From assembly GCA_902517275.1 (NCBI GenBank), contig CABYBQ010000006.1, forward strand, positions 1 through 53,806: a DNA stretch of 53,806 nt, read 5' to 3'. Both the position numbers and the translations under genes were made by a program. Below, piece by piece: positions 25,917 to 36,813 of the stretch (its first letter is position 1; every line of letters begins with the position of its first letter). This DNA is from an uncultured SAR116 cluster alpha proteobacterium. GTDB lineage: Bacteria; Pseudomonadota; Alphaproteobacteria; Puniceispirillales; Marisalimonadaceae. Below the pieces are notes generated by a model. It was not told the origin of the DNA. It did no database searches and saw nothing but the letters and a program-made list of their open reading frames with translations.

Positions 25917-26630
25917 ATGAATTCAGAAGTTAAGACAGAGGTTATTGCAAGCGGGCCTGATTTGACTATATTAGGTCTTTTTTTTCAAGCAGATCCTTTT
26001 GTTAAAGGAGTAATGTTTCTTCTTATTTTTGCTTCCATATGGTGTTGGACTATTATTATTAATAAGTCCAATACTATTAGAAAGGAAAAAAAATTTTCTA
26101 TGGAATTTGAGGATGTTTTTTGGTCTGGTGTTAATTTAGACAATTTGTATCAAGAATATTCTGAAAATATAAATAGTGCCCAAGTAAGGGTTTTTATAAC
26201 TGGAATGAGTGAGTTTAATAGAGTAAATTCAAAACATTCGCTATCTACGAGTAAACTCAACGAAATATTTCAAAGAATTAATAATTCTATGCACATCTCT
26301 ATAAGTAGAGAGATTGAAAAATTAGAAAGAGGTATGAGCTTCTTAGCCTCAATAGGGTCTGTAGCACCATTTATAGGTTTGTTAGGAACTGTTTGGGGTA
26401 TTGTTAATGCATTTCAATCGATAGCTATTAGTAACAACACAAGTCTAGCGGTTGTTGCACCTGGCATAGCCGAGGCTTTGTTTGCAACAGCATTAGGTTT
26501 ACTAGCAGCTATACCTGCAGTAGCAGCTTATAATAAATTTTCTAATGATATAGAAAAATTGTCTAATAATTTAGAATATTTCGCAATAGAATTTTCATCA
26601 GTTTTGCAACGACAGGTTGAAGCAAATTAA
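25917..26630 (+). CDS. tolQ: Tol-Pal system proton channel TolQ
   Basis: TolQ forms the inner-membrane proton channel that powers Tol-Pal during outer-membrane constriction. The 237 residues have three transmembrane helices: one near 30-50, and two in the conserved core (FLASIGSVAPFIGLLGTVWG and APGIAEALFATALGLLAAIP). AAAGG precedes the ATG. tolR starts directly after its stop codon, so the two are coupled. Confidence 0.96.
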   Translation: MNSEVKTEVIASGPDLTILGLFFQADPFVKGVMFLLIFASIWCWTIIINKSNTIRKEKKFSMEFEDVFWSGVNLDNLYQEYSENINSAQVRVFITGMSEFNRVNSKHSLSTSKLNEIFQRINNSMHISISREIEKLERGMSFLASIGSVAPFIGLLGTVWGIVNAFQSIAISNNTSLAVVAPGIAEALFATALGLLAAIPAVAAYNKFSNDIEKLSNNLEYFAIEFSSVLQRQVEAN

Positions 26631-27056
26631 ATGTATAATCGTTTACTCAATAAAAATAATCATAAAAAAAACAAAACTATGAGCCAAATAAATGTTACAC
26701 CATTTGTTGACGTAATGTTAGTTCTGTTGATTGTTTTTATGATAACCGCCCCCTTATTGACTGTTGGTGTGTCAGTAGATCTTCCAAAAACAAAGGCAGC
26801 TCAATTAAATTCAAAGGGTGATCCAGTTGTGGTTAGCATAAAGCAAAATGGTGATTTATATATTCAAGAGAGATTAATCGATACTCTTAAACTTTTGCCT
26901 CGTCTTAATGCAATTTCGTCGGGTAATAAAAATCTTAGGATATATGTTAGAGGTGACAAAAATGTTCCTTATGGAATAGTTCTAGATACTATAGCTAAAA
27001 TAAAAAGCTCTGGTTTTAAGAAGGTTGCGTTAGTAGCTAAGTTAAAAGAAAGTTGA
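26631..27056 (+). CDS. tolR: Tol-Pal system protein TolR
   Basis: TolR is the single-pass ExbD-like partner of TolQ. The 141 residues show the transmembrane helix with the proton-relay Asp in NVTPFVDVMLVLLIVFMITA, then the periplasmic domain (VSIKQNGDLYI, then YGIVLDTIAKIK). No space separates it from tolQ. Length is normal. Confidence 0.95.
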   Translation: MYNRLLNKNNHKKNKTMSQINVTPFVDVMLVLLIVFMITAPLLTVGVSVDLPKTKAAQLNSKGDPVVVSIKQNGDLYIQERLIDTLKLLPRLNAISSGNKNLRIYVRGDKNVPYGIVLDTIAKIKSSGFKKVALVAKLKES

Positions 27057-27060
27057 AATT

Positions 27061-27942
27061 ATGGTTATGTCGACTTTCATCTCCCTCGGGCTTCATGTTT
27101 CTCTTATCATATTTGCTTATTATGGCTTACCTTCTTTTAAAGTTAAAGAGCCTATTGAGTTACCCATTGATATTGTAGAAGATACTCCAATTAGTTCTAA
27201 AACATCCCTTAAGCTAGGAGATACAAAAGTAAAAGAAATAAAAAAAAATAAAAAGACTATCAAAGAAGAAAATATTAAAAAAACACCTCCTCCTCCACCA
27301 TTGCCAAGTAAAAAAATAATTGAAAAAAAGAATTTGGAGTTAAAGAAGAAAAATGAAATTAAAGAAATTGCAGAATTAGTTAAAAAAAAACCAAAGCTTA
27401 AAATAAAAAAAGAAAAAAAGAAAGTGCCTCCAAAGGTTGTAAATAAGCCAGAAAAAATAAAGAAAAAACAAAAAGAAAATTTTGCAAAAGGCATCCTTAA
27501 TACACTAATAAAGCCTGAACAAAATATTAAAAGTAGTAAGAAAGAAAAGAATAAAAATAATAACAAAGAAATGTTAAAAAAAATTAAAAAAATAGCAGGT
27601 AACTCATACAGGCAGGTGCAACAAACTGACTTAAATTTAAGTCAAACTGATATTAATAAAATAGAAAACCATGTAAGAAAATTCTTTAATGTTTCTTATG
27701 CAGCAAGCGAACTTAGAATGGTCATAACTCTCAAGATTAGTGCGAATTTAGATGGAACAGTGAAAAGAGTACAAATAATTGATGAGTCTTTATATGCTAA
27801 AAACAAATTTTACAGAGCAACAGCCGATGCCGCAAGAAGAGCTGTTCTCGATAGCTCTCCTTTACCACTTCCAAAAGGTAAGGAAAAATTATTTGAGAAT
27901 ATAGAGTTTGATTTTAATCCGTCGTCTATTTTCACTTATTAA
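27061..27942 (+). CDS. tolA: Tol-Pal system protein TolA
   Basis: TolA spans the periplasm and links the TolQR motor to Pal/TolB. An N-terminal transmembrane helix (about residues 4-24) leads to a Lys-rich low-complexity region (about 55-185) with a short proline run. The C-terminal domain contains LRMVITLKISANLDGTVKRV and ADAARRAVLDSSPLPLP, which is the TonB/TolA-like fold. Length 293. The identity rests on position between tolR and tolB and on the tripartite layout. Confidence 0.93.
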   Translation: MVMSTFISLGLHVSLIIFAYYGLPSFKVKEPIELPIDIVEDTPISSKTSLKLGDTKVKEIKKNKKTIKEENIKKTPPPPPLPSKKIIEKKNLELKKKNEIKEIAELVKKKPKLKIKKEKKKVPPKVVNKPEKIKKKQKENFAKGILNTLIKPEQNIKSSKKEKNKNNNKEMLKKIKKIAGNSYRQVQQTDLNLSQTDINKIENHVRKFFNVSYAASELRMVITLKISANLDGTVKRVQIIDESLYAKNKFYRATADAARRAVLDSSPLPLPKGKEKLFENIEFDFNPSSIFTY

Positions 27943-28018
27943 TTGAACAATTTTTAAATTTTGCCATAATCCTGCCTCATAGAAGATAATAATCTTATCA
28001 TGTAACTAATTTTAAAAT

Positions 28019-29371
28019 ATGGGGTATATTTTGAGAAGCTATTTGAACTTTTTTGCGTTTAAGGTTTTAATTTTATTTTATCCTTTTTTAATATCCAATG
28101 TTTCTGCCGATGATCTAAGAATAAAAATTAATTCTGGTCAGGTTGAACCTCTGCCATTAGCAATTGCTGACTTTACCGGCGAAGAGGGCAAGGCAAATAA
28201 AATTGGCCGACAAATTGCTGAGGTAATATCAGATAATTTGGTTGGATCTGGTCAATTTAAAGCAGTTGAAAGCGCAGCTTTTATAGCCCCCCCAACAAGT
28301 CCTTCAGTTAGACCAAATTTTACAGATTGGACACCTTTGGGAATTAAAGCGTTAATTACTGGCTCAGTTAAAAGTATAAATGAACAACAAATAGAAGTAG
28401 AATTTAGATTATGGGATATAATTGCCGAAACTGATCTTATAGGATTAAGATTAAGTGTTGATTCAAAAGCTTGGCGCAGAGTTGCTCATATAATTTCTGA
28501 TGAAATCTTTGAGAGATTATCAGGTGATAGTGGTTATTTTGATACAAGGATAGTTTATGTTGCGGAATCTGGTCTTCAAAATAAACGATTAAAAAGGCTT
28601 GCTATAATGGATCAAGATGGTGAAAATCATCAATACTTAACAGACGGAAGTTTTTTAGTATTAACTCCAAGATTTTCTCCAACAACTCAAGAAATTACAT
28701 ATTTAGCATATTTTAAAAACGAACCAAGAGTATACATTTTTAATTTAGAAACAGGAGAACAAGAATTATTGGGTTCATTCCCTGGTATGACCTTTGCTCC
28801 AAGGTTTTCTCCACTTGGTGATAAAATTATTATGAGTTTGGCAGAAAAAGGTGTTACGGATATCTATACCATGAATTTAAATAATCAAGAAGTAATTAGG
28901 CTCACAAACAGTCCCTCTATAGATACATCACCTAGTTTTTCTCCTAATGGTAAAAAAATTATCTTTAATTCTGATCGTGGTGGTTCGCAACAAATATACA
29001 TAATGGATGCTAATGGGAAAAATGTTAAAAGAATTTCTTTTGGTAAGGGCAGATATGCAACACCTGTATGGGCTCCAAAAGGAGAATTAATTGCATTCAC
29101 TAAAATGCTTAAGAATAAATTCTACATAGGTGTAATGTCGCCAGATGGATCTGGAGAAAGACTACTAGCAAAAGGCTATTTAGTGGAAGGCCCCACTTGG
29201 GCACCTAATGGAAGAGTTTTAATGTATTTTAAACAACAGGCTCCCATTGATGATGGGAAAAGTTCTAATGTAAATTTATATAAAATTGATATTACTGGTT
29301 TTAGAGAAACAAGAGTTATTACGCCCAGTGATGGTTCAGACCCTGCTTGGTCTCCTCTTATACCTAATTGA
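28019..29371 (+). CDS. tolB: Tol-Pal system beta-propeller protein TolB
   Basis: TolB is the periplasmic propeller protein that competes with Pal for binding. A signal peptide (about residues 1-31, ending VSA before DDLR) precedes an N-terminal domain and a six-bladed propeller with repeated [28 protein letters not shown] and WAPNGR strands. ATG 28019 has little ribosome-binding sequence. A TTG at 28031 lies about seven bases after GGGG and is an alternative start. It follows tolA by 76 bases. Length 450 (446 from TTG). Confidence 0.95.
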   Translation: MGYILRSYLNFFAFKVLILFYPFLISNVSADDLRIKINSGQVEPLPLAIADFTGEEGKANKIGRQIAEVISDNLVGSGQFKAVESAAFIAPPTSPSVRPNFTDWTPLGIKALITGSVKSINEQQIEVEFRLWDIIAETDLIGLRLSVDSKAWRRVAHIISDEIFERLSGDSGYFDTRIVYVAESGLQNKRLKRLAIMDQDGENHQYLTDGSFLVLTPRFSPTTQEITYLAYFKNEPRVYIFNLETGEQELLGSFPGMTFAPRFSPLGDKIIMSLAEKGVTDIYTMNLNNQEVIRLTNSPSIDTSPSFSPNGKKIIFNSDRGGSQQIYIMDANGKNVKRISFGKGRYATPVWAPKGELIAFTKMLKNKFYIGVMSPDGSGERLLAKGYLVEGPTWAPNGRVLMYFKQQAPIDDGKSSNVNLYKIDITGFRETRVITPSDGSDPAWSPLIPN

Positions 29372-29472
29372 TTAAAATCATATTTTAAAAATGTTGAATT
29401 TTAAATTTATTTAGTTTAAAGTTTACAAAATTTTAGAGAGTTATTGGAATAAGCTAGTTTAAGGAGTTTGAA

Positions 29473-29994
29473 ATGAATAAGAAAATTATTGCTTTAATAG
29501 GAGCTATGGCTCTACTTTCAGCTTGTGAAACAGCTTCCCAAAAAGTGGTTTCTGGTAGTGCAGCATCTTCAAGTGGATCCACTTCTTCCTCAACTTCAAG
29601 CTCAGTTGATAAAAAGAAAAGTTTATTTGCGCAAGCCAAACAGACTGCATCAGATAAATTAATCGCTGTTGGTGATAGAGTTTTATTTGATTATGACTCA
29701 GCTAAATTAGATTCAAGTGCTAAAATACTTCTTGATGCACAATCAAGGTTTCTCAGAGCAAACACTGATTTAAACTTAATAGTTGAAGGTCATTGTGATG
29801 AAAGAGGCACACGTGAATACAACTTAGCCCTAGGTGAGCAGAGAGCTACTGCTGTAAGAGATTATTTAGTTATACAAGGCATTGATCCTGACAGAATTAA
29901 GGTTATTTCTTATGGAAAAGAAAAGCCTGCAGTCGTTGGATCAAATGGCATGGCTTGGTCAAAAAACAGACGTGCTGTGACTGTTATTGATTAA
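29473..29994 (+). CDS. pal: Peptidoglycan-associated lipoprotein Pal
   Basis: Pal anchors the outer membrane to peptidoglycan. The lipobox LLSAC places the acylated Cys near residue 18, followed by a Ser-rich linker. The OmpA-like domain is complete: VLFDYDSAKLDS, VEGHCDERGTREYNLALGEQ, and KNRRAV with the peptidoglycan-contacting Arg. A strong AAGGAG precedes the ATG. It has 173 residues and ends the core Tol-Pal set. Confidence 0.96.
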   Translation: MNKKIIALIGAMALLSACETASQKVVSGSAASSSGSTSSSTSSSVDKKKSLFAQAKQTASDKLIAVGDRVLFDYDSAKLDSSAKILLDAQSRFLRANTDLNLIVEGHCDERGTREYNLALGEQRATAVRDYLVIQGIDPDRIKVISYGKEKPAVVGSNGMAWSKNRRAVTVID

Positions 29995-30061
29995 TTTAAA
30001 AAATAATTAATTCATTTTGTATTCTATATCTAGTCAAAGTTAAAATAGCACAGAGACAGTA

Positions 30062-31009
30062 ATGTTTAATTTAAGATATATATTTATATCAATTTTATTA
30101 TTTTTTTATATTGTACCTGTTTTATCTCAGACTATAGATGGACTAAAAGATATTGTATCTTTTCAACAAGAAAAAATCTCTAGAATTGAAGACAATCTCA
30201 AAAAGGTGGTTGGTTTAATAGAAGAGCAATCCAAATTGAAGACTTCTAATAGTAGATTTAATTTATTGGAAAAAGAGATAAACGACCTTAATGATAACTT
30301 AAGACTAATTGAAAATAAAATAAAAAACATCACTAATTTGGCTTATGATTTAGAATTTGCACTCAAACGAGTTGAACGGCATCTTCAATTATCATCCATG
30401 AAATCTGTTCAAGAAAAGATAGTTGTTACGGAAAATAATGATAAAAATAATAATAAAATTAAAAAGAAAGTTAATGTTAAAAAAAATAGTTTACAAGGTA
30501 AAACAAATGGTGTTTTAGGGTTTGTAAAAGAGGACACTTCAAATGATAATCAGAATAATGACGTAATAACTGGTAAAAATTTAGAAGATGATAAAAAAGA
30601 AACAATATTACCATCAGGTACTGTAGAGGAAAATTATAATTATGCACTTGATTTAGCTAGTCAGCTTGACTTCGTTAATGCTGAAAAAGCATTTAAAGAG
30701 TTTCTAGTTTTACATAAAGAAAGTGAAAAGGCCGCTGATGCACAATATTGGCTTGGTAGAGTGTATTTTGCACAAAAGAAGTTTGAAGAGGCTGCTATTG
30801 CTTTGGCTGAGTTTAATAGTGTGTTCCCTAATGACCCAAGATTTCAAGAGACAACCTTACTTATTGCAGAAGCAGCGGTAAACTTTGCGCCACAAGATCA
30901 ATTATGCGATATTTTAAATCAATCACTAGAATTTATGATTAATCCTTCTGAAAAATTTATAAAGAGAATTAATTTTTTAAAGAATGAAAAGCAATGCGCC
31001 CCTGAATGA
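30062..31009 (+). CDS. cpoB: Tol-Pal coordinator CpoB/YbgF
   Basis: CpoB is a periplasmic protein that connects Tol energy to cell-wall synthesis. The 315 residues have a signal peptide (about 1-22, ending VLSQ), a coiled-coil trimerisation region (about 25-115), an Asn/Lys-rich linker, and TPR repeats in the C-terminal part (NYNYALDLASQLDFVNAEKA, YWLGRVYFAQKKFEEA). The TGA stop overlaps the tilS ATG as ATGA. This link between cpoB and tilS is usual in alphaproteobacteria. Confidence 0.92.
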   Translation: MFNLRYIFISILLFFYIVPVLSQTIDGLKDIVSFQQEKISRIEDNLKKVVGLIEEQSKLKTSNSRFNLLEKEINDLNDNLRLIENKIKNITNLAYDLEFALKRVERHLQLSSMKSVQEKIVVTENNDKNNNKIKKKVNVKKNSLQGKTNGVLGFVKEDTSNDNQNNDVITGKNLEDDKKETILPSGTVEENYNYALDLASQLDFVNAEKAFKEFLVLHKESEKAADAQYWLGRVYFAQKKFEEAAIALAEFNSVFPNDPRFQETTLLIAEAAVNFAPQDQLCDILNQSLEFMINPSEKFIKRINFLKNEKQCAPE

Positions 31010-32304
31010 TTGGAACTTTTAACAATCATTTCAAACAAATTTGTATTAATTTAAATCCAATCAAAAAAGTATTTGTTCTTGGTTTATCTGGTGGAATGGA
31101 CTCAATGGCGCTTTTATATTTATTGAAAAATTTTTTAGAAAGTAATAAGAGTTTTGATACAGAAATTTTTCCAGTGATAATTGATCATAATTTGAGACAA
31201 GAATCTAGTAAAGAAGCTCATGAGGTAGAAAATATAGCAAAAAAACTTGGTTTTAAGACATCTATAAAAAAAATCTGTGGCAAAAAACCAACTGGGAATA
31301 TTCAAAACTGGGCAAGAAAAAAAAGAAGAGATCTTTTGTGTGAAGCCACACATAAATTATCAGCGAATTTACTCTTAGCCCATCATTTGGACGATCAAGC
31401 AGAAACTTTATTTATGCGTTTTAAAAAAAAGTCGGGCCTTGATGGACTTCAAGGAATGCAATCAATTAAATTTTGGAACGGAATTTTAATAATAAGACCA
31501 CTTCTTGTTTTTAAAAAAAAACAATTAAGAACTTTTATAAATCAAAATAATATTAATTTTTTTGAAGACTCTTCTAATACGATGCTAAAATTTGAAAGAG
31601 TAGAAACAAGATATTTACTTGATAAAATTAGCGAAAAAAAATGGCCTAATATTTCACAAGAATTAAATAAATTTAGCAATACAAACACTATGTTATTAAA
31701 AAAAATTAAAGCGCTTTTTGAAGATTGGGTTTCTGAAAATATATTGATTGACAAGACAGGAGCTGCAAGGGTCGATTTAGAAAATTTAAAAACAATTTTT
31801 GAGAAATCAAATTTTCTTACTATTAATATTATTGGTAAAATAATTCAAACTGTTGGAGGAAAAGAATTTCCACCAAAAAGAAGAAAAACATTAAATTTAA
31901 TTAGTGCATTACTTTACAGCAATTCAAGGAATAAAACCTTAGGTAATGTAAAAATATTTCAAAAAAATAATTATTTATTTTTTGTAAGAGAGCTAAGAAA
32001 TTTGAATTTAAATATGCAGATTAAAAAAAATAAAAATTATATATTTGACGGAAGGTATATAATTGTAAGTTCAGAGTCTGGCAATTTAGTTTCATCTAAT
32101 GGAAATGATGTTAGTAGATTTAGCAATAAACATCCTTTTTTTGAATATAGAGATATAATTAATAATACAATTCCTTGCTTAAGCACCCTTGAAGGCTCAT
32201 GTATTAAACCCCATTTAAATATTATTGAAGTAAATTCAAATATAAATGAAAAATTGAATAAAAAATCTTTTAGTCTTTACCTCATGAATAAAGTATTGGT
32301 ATAA
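31006..32304 (+). CDS. tilS: tRNA(Ile)-lysidine synthetase
   Basis: TilS attaches lysine to C34 of tRNA-Ile2, changing its decoding from AUG to AUA and its charging from Met to Ile. The PP-loop motif is [16 protein letters not shown] near residue 25. [10 protein letters not shown] and [16 protein letters not shown] are further family hallmarks. At 432 residues it is full length, though the C-terminal domain is diverged and Lys/Asn-rich. A likely substrate tRNA is at 2317-2393. It is coupled to cpoB by ATGA and lies 25 bases before ftsH. Confidence 0.95.
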   Translation: MIGTFNNHFKQICINLNPIKKVFVLGLSGGMDSMALLYLLKNFLESNKSFDTEIFPVIIDHNLRQESSKEAHEVENIAKKLGFKTSIKKICGKKPTGNIQNWARKKRRDLLCEATHKLSANLLLAHHLDDQAETLFMRFKKKSGLDGLQGMQSIKFWNGILIIRPLLVFKKKQLRTFINQNNINFFEDSSNTMLKFERVETRYLLDKISEKKWPNISQELNKFSNTNTMLLKKIKALFEDWVSENILIDKTGAARVDLENLKTIFEKSNFLTINIIGKIIQTVGGKEFPPKRRKTLNLISALLYSNSRNKTLGNVKIFQKNNYLFFVRELRNLNLNMQIKKNKNYIFDGRYIIVSSESGNLVSSNGNDVSRFSNKHPFFEYRDIINNTIPCLSTLEGSCIKPHLNIIEVNSNINEKLNKKSFSLYLMNKVLV

Positions 32305-32329
32305 TTTATTAAATCAAAAAAGGAAAATA

Positions 32330-34258
32330 ATGAATAATTTTGGAAAGAATATAGCTGTTTGGGTAATAATATCTCTTGTACTTGTTGCCATTTTTAATGT
32401 GTTTCAAGGTGGTTCTTCAAAAAACACGGGCAATGCAATTGCTTACTCAGACTTTCTTGCAAGAGTTAACGCAGGTGAAGTTCGAGAAGTGAGTATACAA
32501 GGCGATAAAATTTTTGGAGCTTCGAGCAGTGGTGTGCCTTTTTATTCATTTATACCAAAAGAAGATGAATTAGCTAATAAGTTGTCAGAAAAAGGTATTA
32601 AAGTTACTTCTGAGCCAGTGGAAAGTGGTATGCCAGGTATATTATCAGTTCTTATATCATGGTTCCCAATGTTACTTTTTATAGGTGTTTGGATTTTCTT
32701 TATGAAACAGATGCAGGGCGGTGCCAAAGGAGCTATGGGTTTTGGAAAGTCAAAAGCTAAACTTTTGACTGAGCATCGAGATAAAATTACTTTTAGAGAT
32801 GTTGCGGGTATTGACGAAGCAAAAGCTGAACTTGAAGAAGTTGTTGAATTTTTAAAAGATCCAAGTAGGTTTCAAAAACTGGGTGGTAAAATCCCCAAAG
32901 GAGTATTGTTAGTTGGTCCTCCTGGAACTGGTAAAACTTTATTAGCTAAAGCAGTTGCCGGTGAAGCTGGAGTTCCTTTTTTTACAATATCAGGCTCGGA
33001 CTTTGTTGAAATGTTTGTAGGAGTTGGTGCTTCTAGAGTAAGAGACATGTTTGAGCAAGGTAAGAAAAACTCACCTTGCATAATATTTATAGACGAAATT
33101 GACGCCATGGGTAGACACAGAGGTGCTGGTTTAGGTGGAGGAAATGACGAACGAGAGCAAACCCTAAATCAACTGTTAGTTGAAATGGACGGTTTTGAAA
33201 CGAATGAGGGTGTTATCCTTGTTGCAGCTACTAATAGACCGGATGTTTTAGACCCGGCATTGTTAAGGCCCGGAAGATTTGATAGACAAGTTGTCGTACC
33301 TAATCCAGATATGATCGGAAGAGAAAAAATTTTGAAGGTCCATATGAAGAAAGTGCCTTTGTCCTCTGATGTTATAACCAAAACTTTAGCTCGTGGTACT
33401 CCTGGGTTTTCAGGAGCAGATTTAGCCAACCTAGTAAATGAAGCTGCCCTGTTATCTGCGCGCAAAGGTAGAAATAATGTGAGTATGATTGAATTTGAAG
33501 AAGCTAAAGATAAAGTCATGATGGGATCTGAAAGAAGATCCATGGTAATGACAGAAGATGAAAGAAAACTAACTGCTTATCATGAAGCAGGTCATGCGGT
33601 TGTGGCGGCTTATTCACCTGCAAGCGATCCGATACATAAGGCAACTATAATACCTCGAGGAAGAGCTTTAGGTATGGTTATGAGATTGCCTGAGGGCGAC
33701 AGGGTCTCAATGGCTAAAGATAAACTTTATGCAGACCTTAGAGTAGCATGCGGTGGAAGAATTGCTGAAGAAATGATATTTGGAAAGGAAAAAGTTACCA
33801 CAGGTGCGAGTTCTGACATTAGAATGGTGACTGATATTGCTAGACGGATGGTGACAGAATGGGGACTTTCTGAAAAACTTGGATTTTTAGCTTACGAAGC
33901 TAACGAGCAAGAGGTTTTTCTCGGAAGATCTGTTTCTCAACAAAAAAACTTGTCAGATAATACCGCCTCTATAGTAGATAACGAGATTCGTAGAATTGCA
34001 GACTCTGTTTACGTAGACGCAGAAAAAATTTTAAAAAAGTATTCTAAGCAACTTAAGAGAGTTGCAGAAGCTTTATTAGAATATGAAACCCTAGATGGCA
34101 AACAAATTCAAGATTTATGCAAAGGATTAAACATTTCTATCAAAAAATCTGATAATGATGACAGTACTCCAAAAGCAAAAAAGCCAAAGAAAAGGGCAGG
34201 TATTCCGTCGACAACAGCTAAACAAACTATTGTTACTAATGAAATAGATAATTCTTAA
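32330..34258 (+). CDS. ftsH: ATP-dependent zinc metalloprotease FtsH
   Basis: FtsH is the membrane-anchored AAA+ protease that degrades misfolded membrane proteins and regulators such as sigma-32. Two transmembrane helices flank a periplasmic domain (about 1-125). Walker A is [10 protein letters not shown], Walker B is [11 protein letters not shown], the second region of homology is [19 protein letters not shown], and the zinc site is HEAGH. The last 40 residues are Lys-rich. Length 642. AAGGAA precedes the ATG. rpoH is also in this window, so both partners of a classical heat-shock loop are seen. Confidence 0.98.
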   Translation: MNNFGKNIAVWVIISLVLVAIFNVFQGGSSKNTGNAIAYSDFLARVNAGEVREVSIQGDKIFGASSSGVPFYSFIPKEDELANKLSEKGIKVTSEPVESGMPGILSVLISWFPMLLFIGVWIFFMKQMQGGAKGAMGFGKSKAKLLTEHRDKITFRDVAGIDEAKAELEEVVEFLKDPSRFQKLGGKIPKGVLLVGPPGTGKTLLAKAVAGEAGVPFFTISGSDFVEMFVGVGASRVRDMFEQGKKNSPCIIFIDEIDAMGRHRGAGLGGGNDEREQTLNQLLVEMDGFETNEGVILVAATNRPDVLDPALLRPGRFDRQVVVPNPDMIGREKILKVHMKKVPLSSDVITKTLARGTPGFSGADLANLVNEAALLSARKGRNNVSMIEFEEAKDKVMMGSERRSMVMTEDERKLTAYHEAGHAVVAAYSPASDPIHKATIIPRGRALGMVMRLPEGDRVSMAKDKLYADLRVACGGRIAEEMIFGKEKVTTGASSDIRMVTDIARRMVTEWGLSEKLGFLAYEANEQEVFLGRSVSQQKNLSDNTASIVDNEIRRIADSVYVDAEKILKKYSKQLKRVAEALLEYETLDGKQIQDLCKGLNISIKKSDNDDSTPKAKKPKKRAGIPSTTAKQTIVTNEIDNS

Positions 34259-34285
34259 TTTTAATTATATTACATTATGTATTGA

Positions 34286-35419
34286 ATGACTAATGTTGAA
34301 AAAAATAATGACCTGTTCGCACCACCATTTTGTGAAACAGTTGAAACCTTTATTGCACCTATCCCTACATTTAAATTTGAAACTACCAATAGTCTTAGAA
34401 TTGGTGGAGGCTGGAAATATTTTGATCAGCTAAAAGTTATACAAAAAAACAATGATTCATATGTTGAAGTTATTATGTCTCCTTCAAAATTATTAAGTTC
34501 TTCTAAAACTCATAGTAAAAGTTGTCTATTAAGAGCTGAAATGAATTTAGAAAATATTTTAAAACAAAGATTACCGTATTCTAAACTTGACATGTCAAAA
34601 CCCCACATTATGGGTATAGTAAATATAAATAGTGACAGTTTTTATAAGAATAGCCAAAAAATGGATTATGGCTCTGTTAAAAAAACTTTTGAAAAAATGC
34701 AACGTTTTGGTGCGTCAATTATTGATTTAGGAGGAGAGTCTACAAGACCTGGATCAAAAAAGATTTCACCCTGTGAAGAACAGGATAGAGTGATACAAAT
34801 AATCCAGAGTTTAAAAGAACACAATTATAAATCCTTAATATCTCTAGACACACGAAATTTTTCTACTATGAAAAAAGGTTATAGAAAAGGTGTAGATATT
34901 ATAAATGATATTACTGGTTTTAATGATAAAAAGAAAATTGACTTTGTATCAAAAAATAAAACGCCAATAGTAGTGATGCATATGCAAAGAGACCCTGAGA
35001 ATATGCAAAAAAATCCTAAATATAATTTTGCACCAATAGACATATATAAATTTTTTCAAAAAAAAATTAATGAATTACTAGATATGGGAGTTGATTCAGC
35101 AAACATAGTGATTGACCCAGGAATTGGCTTTGGTAAAAATAAATTTCATAATTTGGATATTCTACGTAATTTGTCACTTTTCCATAGTCTAGGTGTTCCA
35201 ATTTTAATTGGAATAAGTCGAAAGTCATTAATTGAAGAGCTTACGATTGACAATTTTAAATCTCGCGGAATTAATAAATCATCAGTGAGTCCAAGTAAAA
35301 GGTTGAGCGGTTCAATAGCTTTTGCTATGCATGCTATTAATAATGGTGTTCAAATTATAAGAACTCATGATGTATTTGATACAAACCAGGCATTAATATG
35401 CCAAAGAGCTTTAATTTAA
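34286..35419 (+). CDS. folP: Dihydropteroate synthase
   Basis: FolP condenses pterin diphosphate with p-aminobenzoate in folate synthesis and is the target of sulfonamides. The catalytic barrel begins about residue 105: IMGIVNI, DLGGESTRPGS, IINDITGF, VVMHMQRDPENMQ, IDPGIGFGKN, ISRKS and RTHDV are all present. About 100 residues precede the barrel, more than in E. coli (282 residues). Flexible loop 1 is unusual: the canonical NVTPDSFSDG reads NINSDSFYKN. It lies between ftsH (27 bases) and glmM (11 bases). Confidence 0.93.
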   Translation: MTNVEKNNDLFAPPFCETVETFIAPIPTFKFETTNSLRIGGGWKYFDQLKVIQKNNDSYVEVIMSPSKLLSSSKTHSKSCLLRAEMNLENILKQRLPYSKLDMSKPHIMGIVNINSDSFYKNSQKMDYGSVKKTFEKMQRFGASIIDLGGESTRPGSKKISPCEEQDRVIQIIQSLKEHNYKSLISLDTRNFSTMKKGYRKGVDIINDITGFNDKKKIDFVSKNKTPIVVMHMQRDPENMQKNPKYNFAPIDIYKFFQKKINELLDMGVDSANIVIDPGIGFGKNKFHNLDILRNLSLFHSLGVPILIGISRKSLIEELTIDNFKSRGINKSSVSPSKRLSGSIAFAMHAINNGVQIIRTHDVFDTNQALICQRALI

Positions 35420-35430
35420 AAAGGTTTTAA

Positions 35431-36813
35431 ATGATAAAAACATCTTTTAAAAGTAGCCAAAGATTGTTTGGTACGGATGGTATTAGAGGCACTGTAAATG
35501 AAGACAAGGTAACTGCTTTAATGGCAGTTAATTTAGCGATGGCCGCGGGTGAATATTTTTATGGTAAAGCAGGAACAAAAAAATCACGAGTACTAATAGG
35601 TAAAGATACTAGATTATCTGGATATATGCTTGAACCAGCTTTAGTCGCAGGTTTTACGTCTGTAGGTTTAGATTCTATTACAACCGGCCCCCTTCCAACG
35701 CCAGCTATTGCCCATCTAACAAGAGTTTTAAGATGCGATTTGGGAGTAATGATTTCTGCATCACATAATCCTTATGAAGATAACGGTTTAAAATTATTTG
35801 GAGCTGATGGGTTTAAATTGAATGATGAAGTAGAAAATGAAATTCAGTTAAGAATGTCTAATGGTTCTATCCTTGCAAAATCTGCAAATTTAGGTAGGGC
35901 TAGAAGAATGGAAGATGCAATTGGAAGGTATTCGGAATTTGTAAAACAAATATTACCAAAAAGTGAAGATTTAAGTTTAATGAAGGTTGTTTTGGATTGT
36001 TCTAATGGAGCTTCATACAAGGTAGGACCTGAAGTTTTATTTGAGCTAGGGGCTGATTCAGTAATTATTGGCGCGGAACCAAATGGTAAAAATATTAATT
36101 TAGATTGCGGAGCCATGTTTCCAGAAAAAATGGCTAAAATGACTCAATTAGAGAAAGCTGATTTAGGAATTGCACTTGATGGAGATGCGGATAGAGTAAT
36201 TTTTTCTGATGAGAAGGGGAAAATAATTCATGGAGACCAGATAATAGCAGTATTAGCCAGAGATATGAAAAAAAATAATCAGTTAAATGACAATAAAGTT
36301 GTAGGTACTTTAATGTCCAATTTAGGATTAGAAAATTATTTAAACAAACAAAATATTGGTTTTTTCAGAACTAAAGTAGGTGATCGTTATATTCTAGACA
36401 AAATGATTAAATATAACTGTAAACTTGGAGGTGAACCATCAGGACATATTTTATTATCTGATTTTGCCAAAACAGGGGATGGTTTGTTGACAGCAATAAA
36501 GATACTTTCTTTACTTAAAAAATCTGGTTTAAAAGCCTCGGAATTTTTAAGACCATTTACACCTATACCACAATCAATAAAAAATCTTAAAAATGTTAAT
36601 AAAGATATATTATATAAAGATAAAATTACTAACTTAGTCAAAACTCAGCAAAATATTCTTGGTCCAAATGGGAGAATTTTATTACGACCGTCTGGAACAG
36701 AAGACTTGGTAAGAATTATGGTTGAGTCTAATGATGAAAAGAAAGTTAAAGAAATTTCTGAAAATTTAGCTAATATTATTCTTAAAGAAAATAAAATTGA
36801 AAAAAATAAATAA
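35431..36813 (+). CDS. glmM: Phosphoglucosamine mutase
   Basis: GlmM turns glucosamine-6-phosphate to glucosamine-1-phosphate for peptidoglycan and LPS. The phosphoserine loop is ISASHNPYEDNG, Mg2+ is bound by DGDADRV, the sugar loop is GGEPSGH, and the phosphate-binding loop is RPSGTEDLVRI. Length is 460. The family start LFGTDGIRGTVN is present. It ends in a 17-base overlap with thiD. Confidence 0.97.
   Translation: MIKTSFKSSQRLFGTDGIRGTVNEDKVTALMAVNLAMAAGEYFYGKAGTKKSRVLIGKDTRLSGYMLEPALVAGFTSVGLDSITTGPLPTPAIAHLTRVLRCDLGVMISASHNPYEDNGLKLFGADGFKLNDEVENEIQLRMSNGSILAKSANLGRARRMEDAIGRYSEFVKQILPKSEDLSLMKVVLDCSNGASYKVGPEVLFELGADSVIIGAEPNGKNINLDCGAMFPEKMAKMTQLEKADLGIALDGDADRVIFSDEKGKIIHGDQIIAVLARDMKKNNQLNDNKVVGTLMSNLGLENYLNKQNIGFFRTKVGDRYILDKMIKYNCKLGGEPSGHILLSDFAKTGDGLLTAIKILSLLKKSGLKASEFLRPFTPIPQSIKNLKNVNKDILYKDKITNLVKTQQNILGPNGRILLRPSGTEDLVRIMVESNDEKKVKEISENLANIILKENKIEKNK

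Noticed and set aside
27120-27566. Minus-strand frame of 148 residues, Phe-rich, opposite tolA
   Set aside because: It is the complement of the Lys-rich (AAA/AAG) linker of TolA, which produces Phe/Leu runs. It has no independent motif or ribosome-binding site.
33169-33543. Minus-strand frame of 124 residues opposite ftsH
   Set aside because: It mirrors the highly conserved ftsH AAA domain; nothing in its own sequence suggests a protein family.
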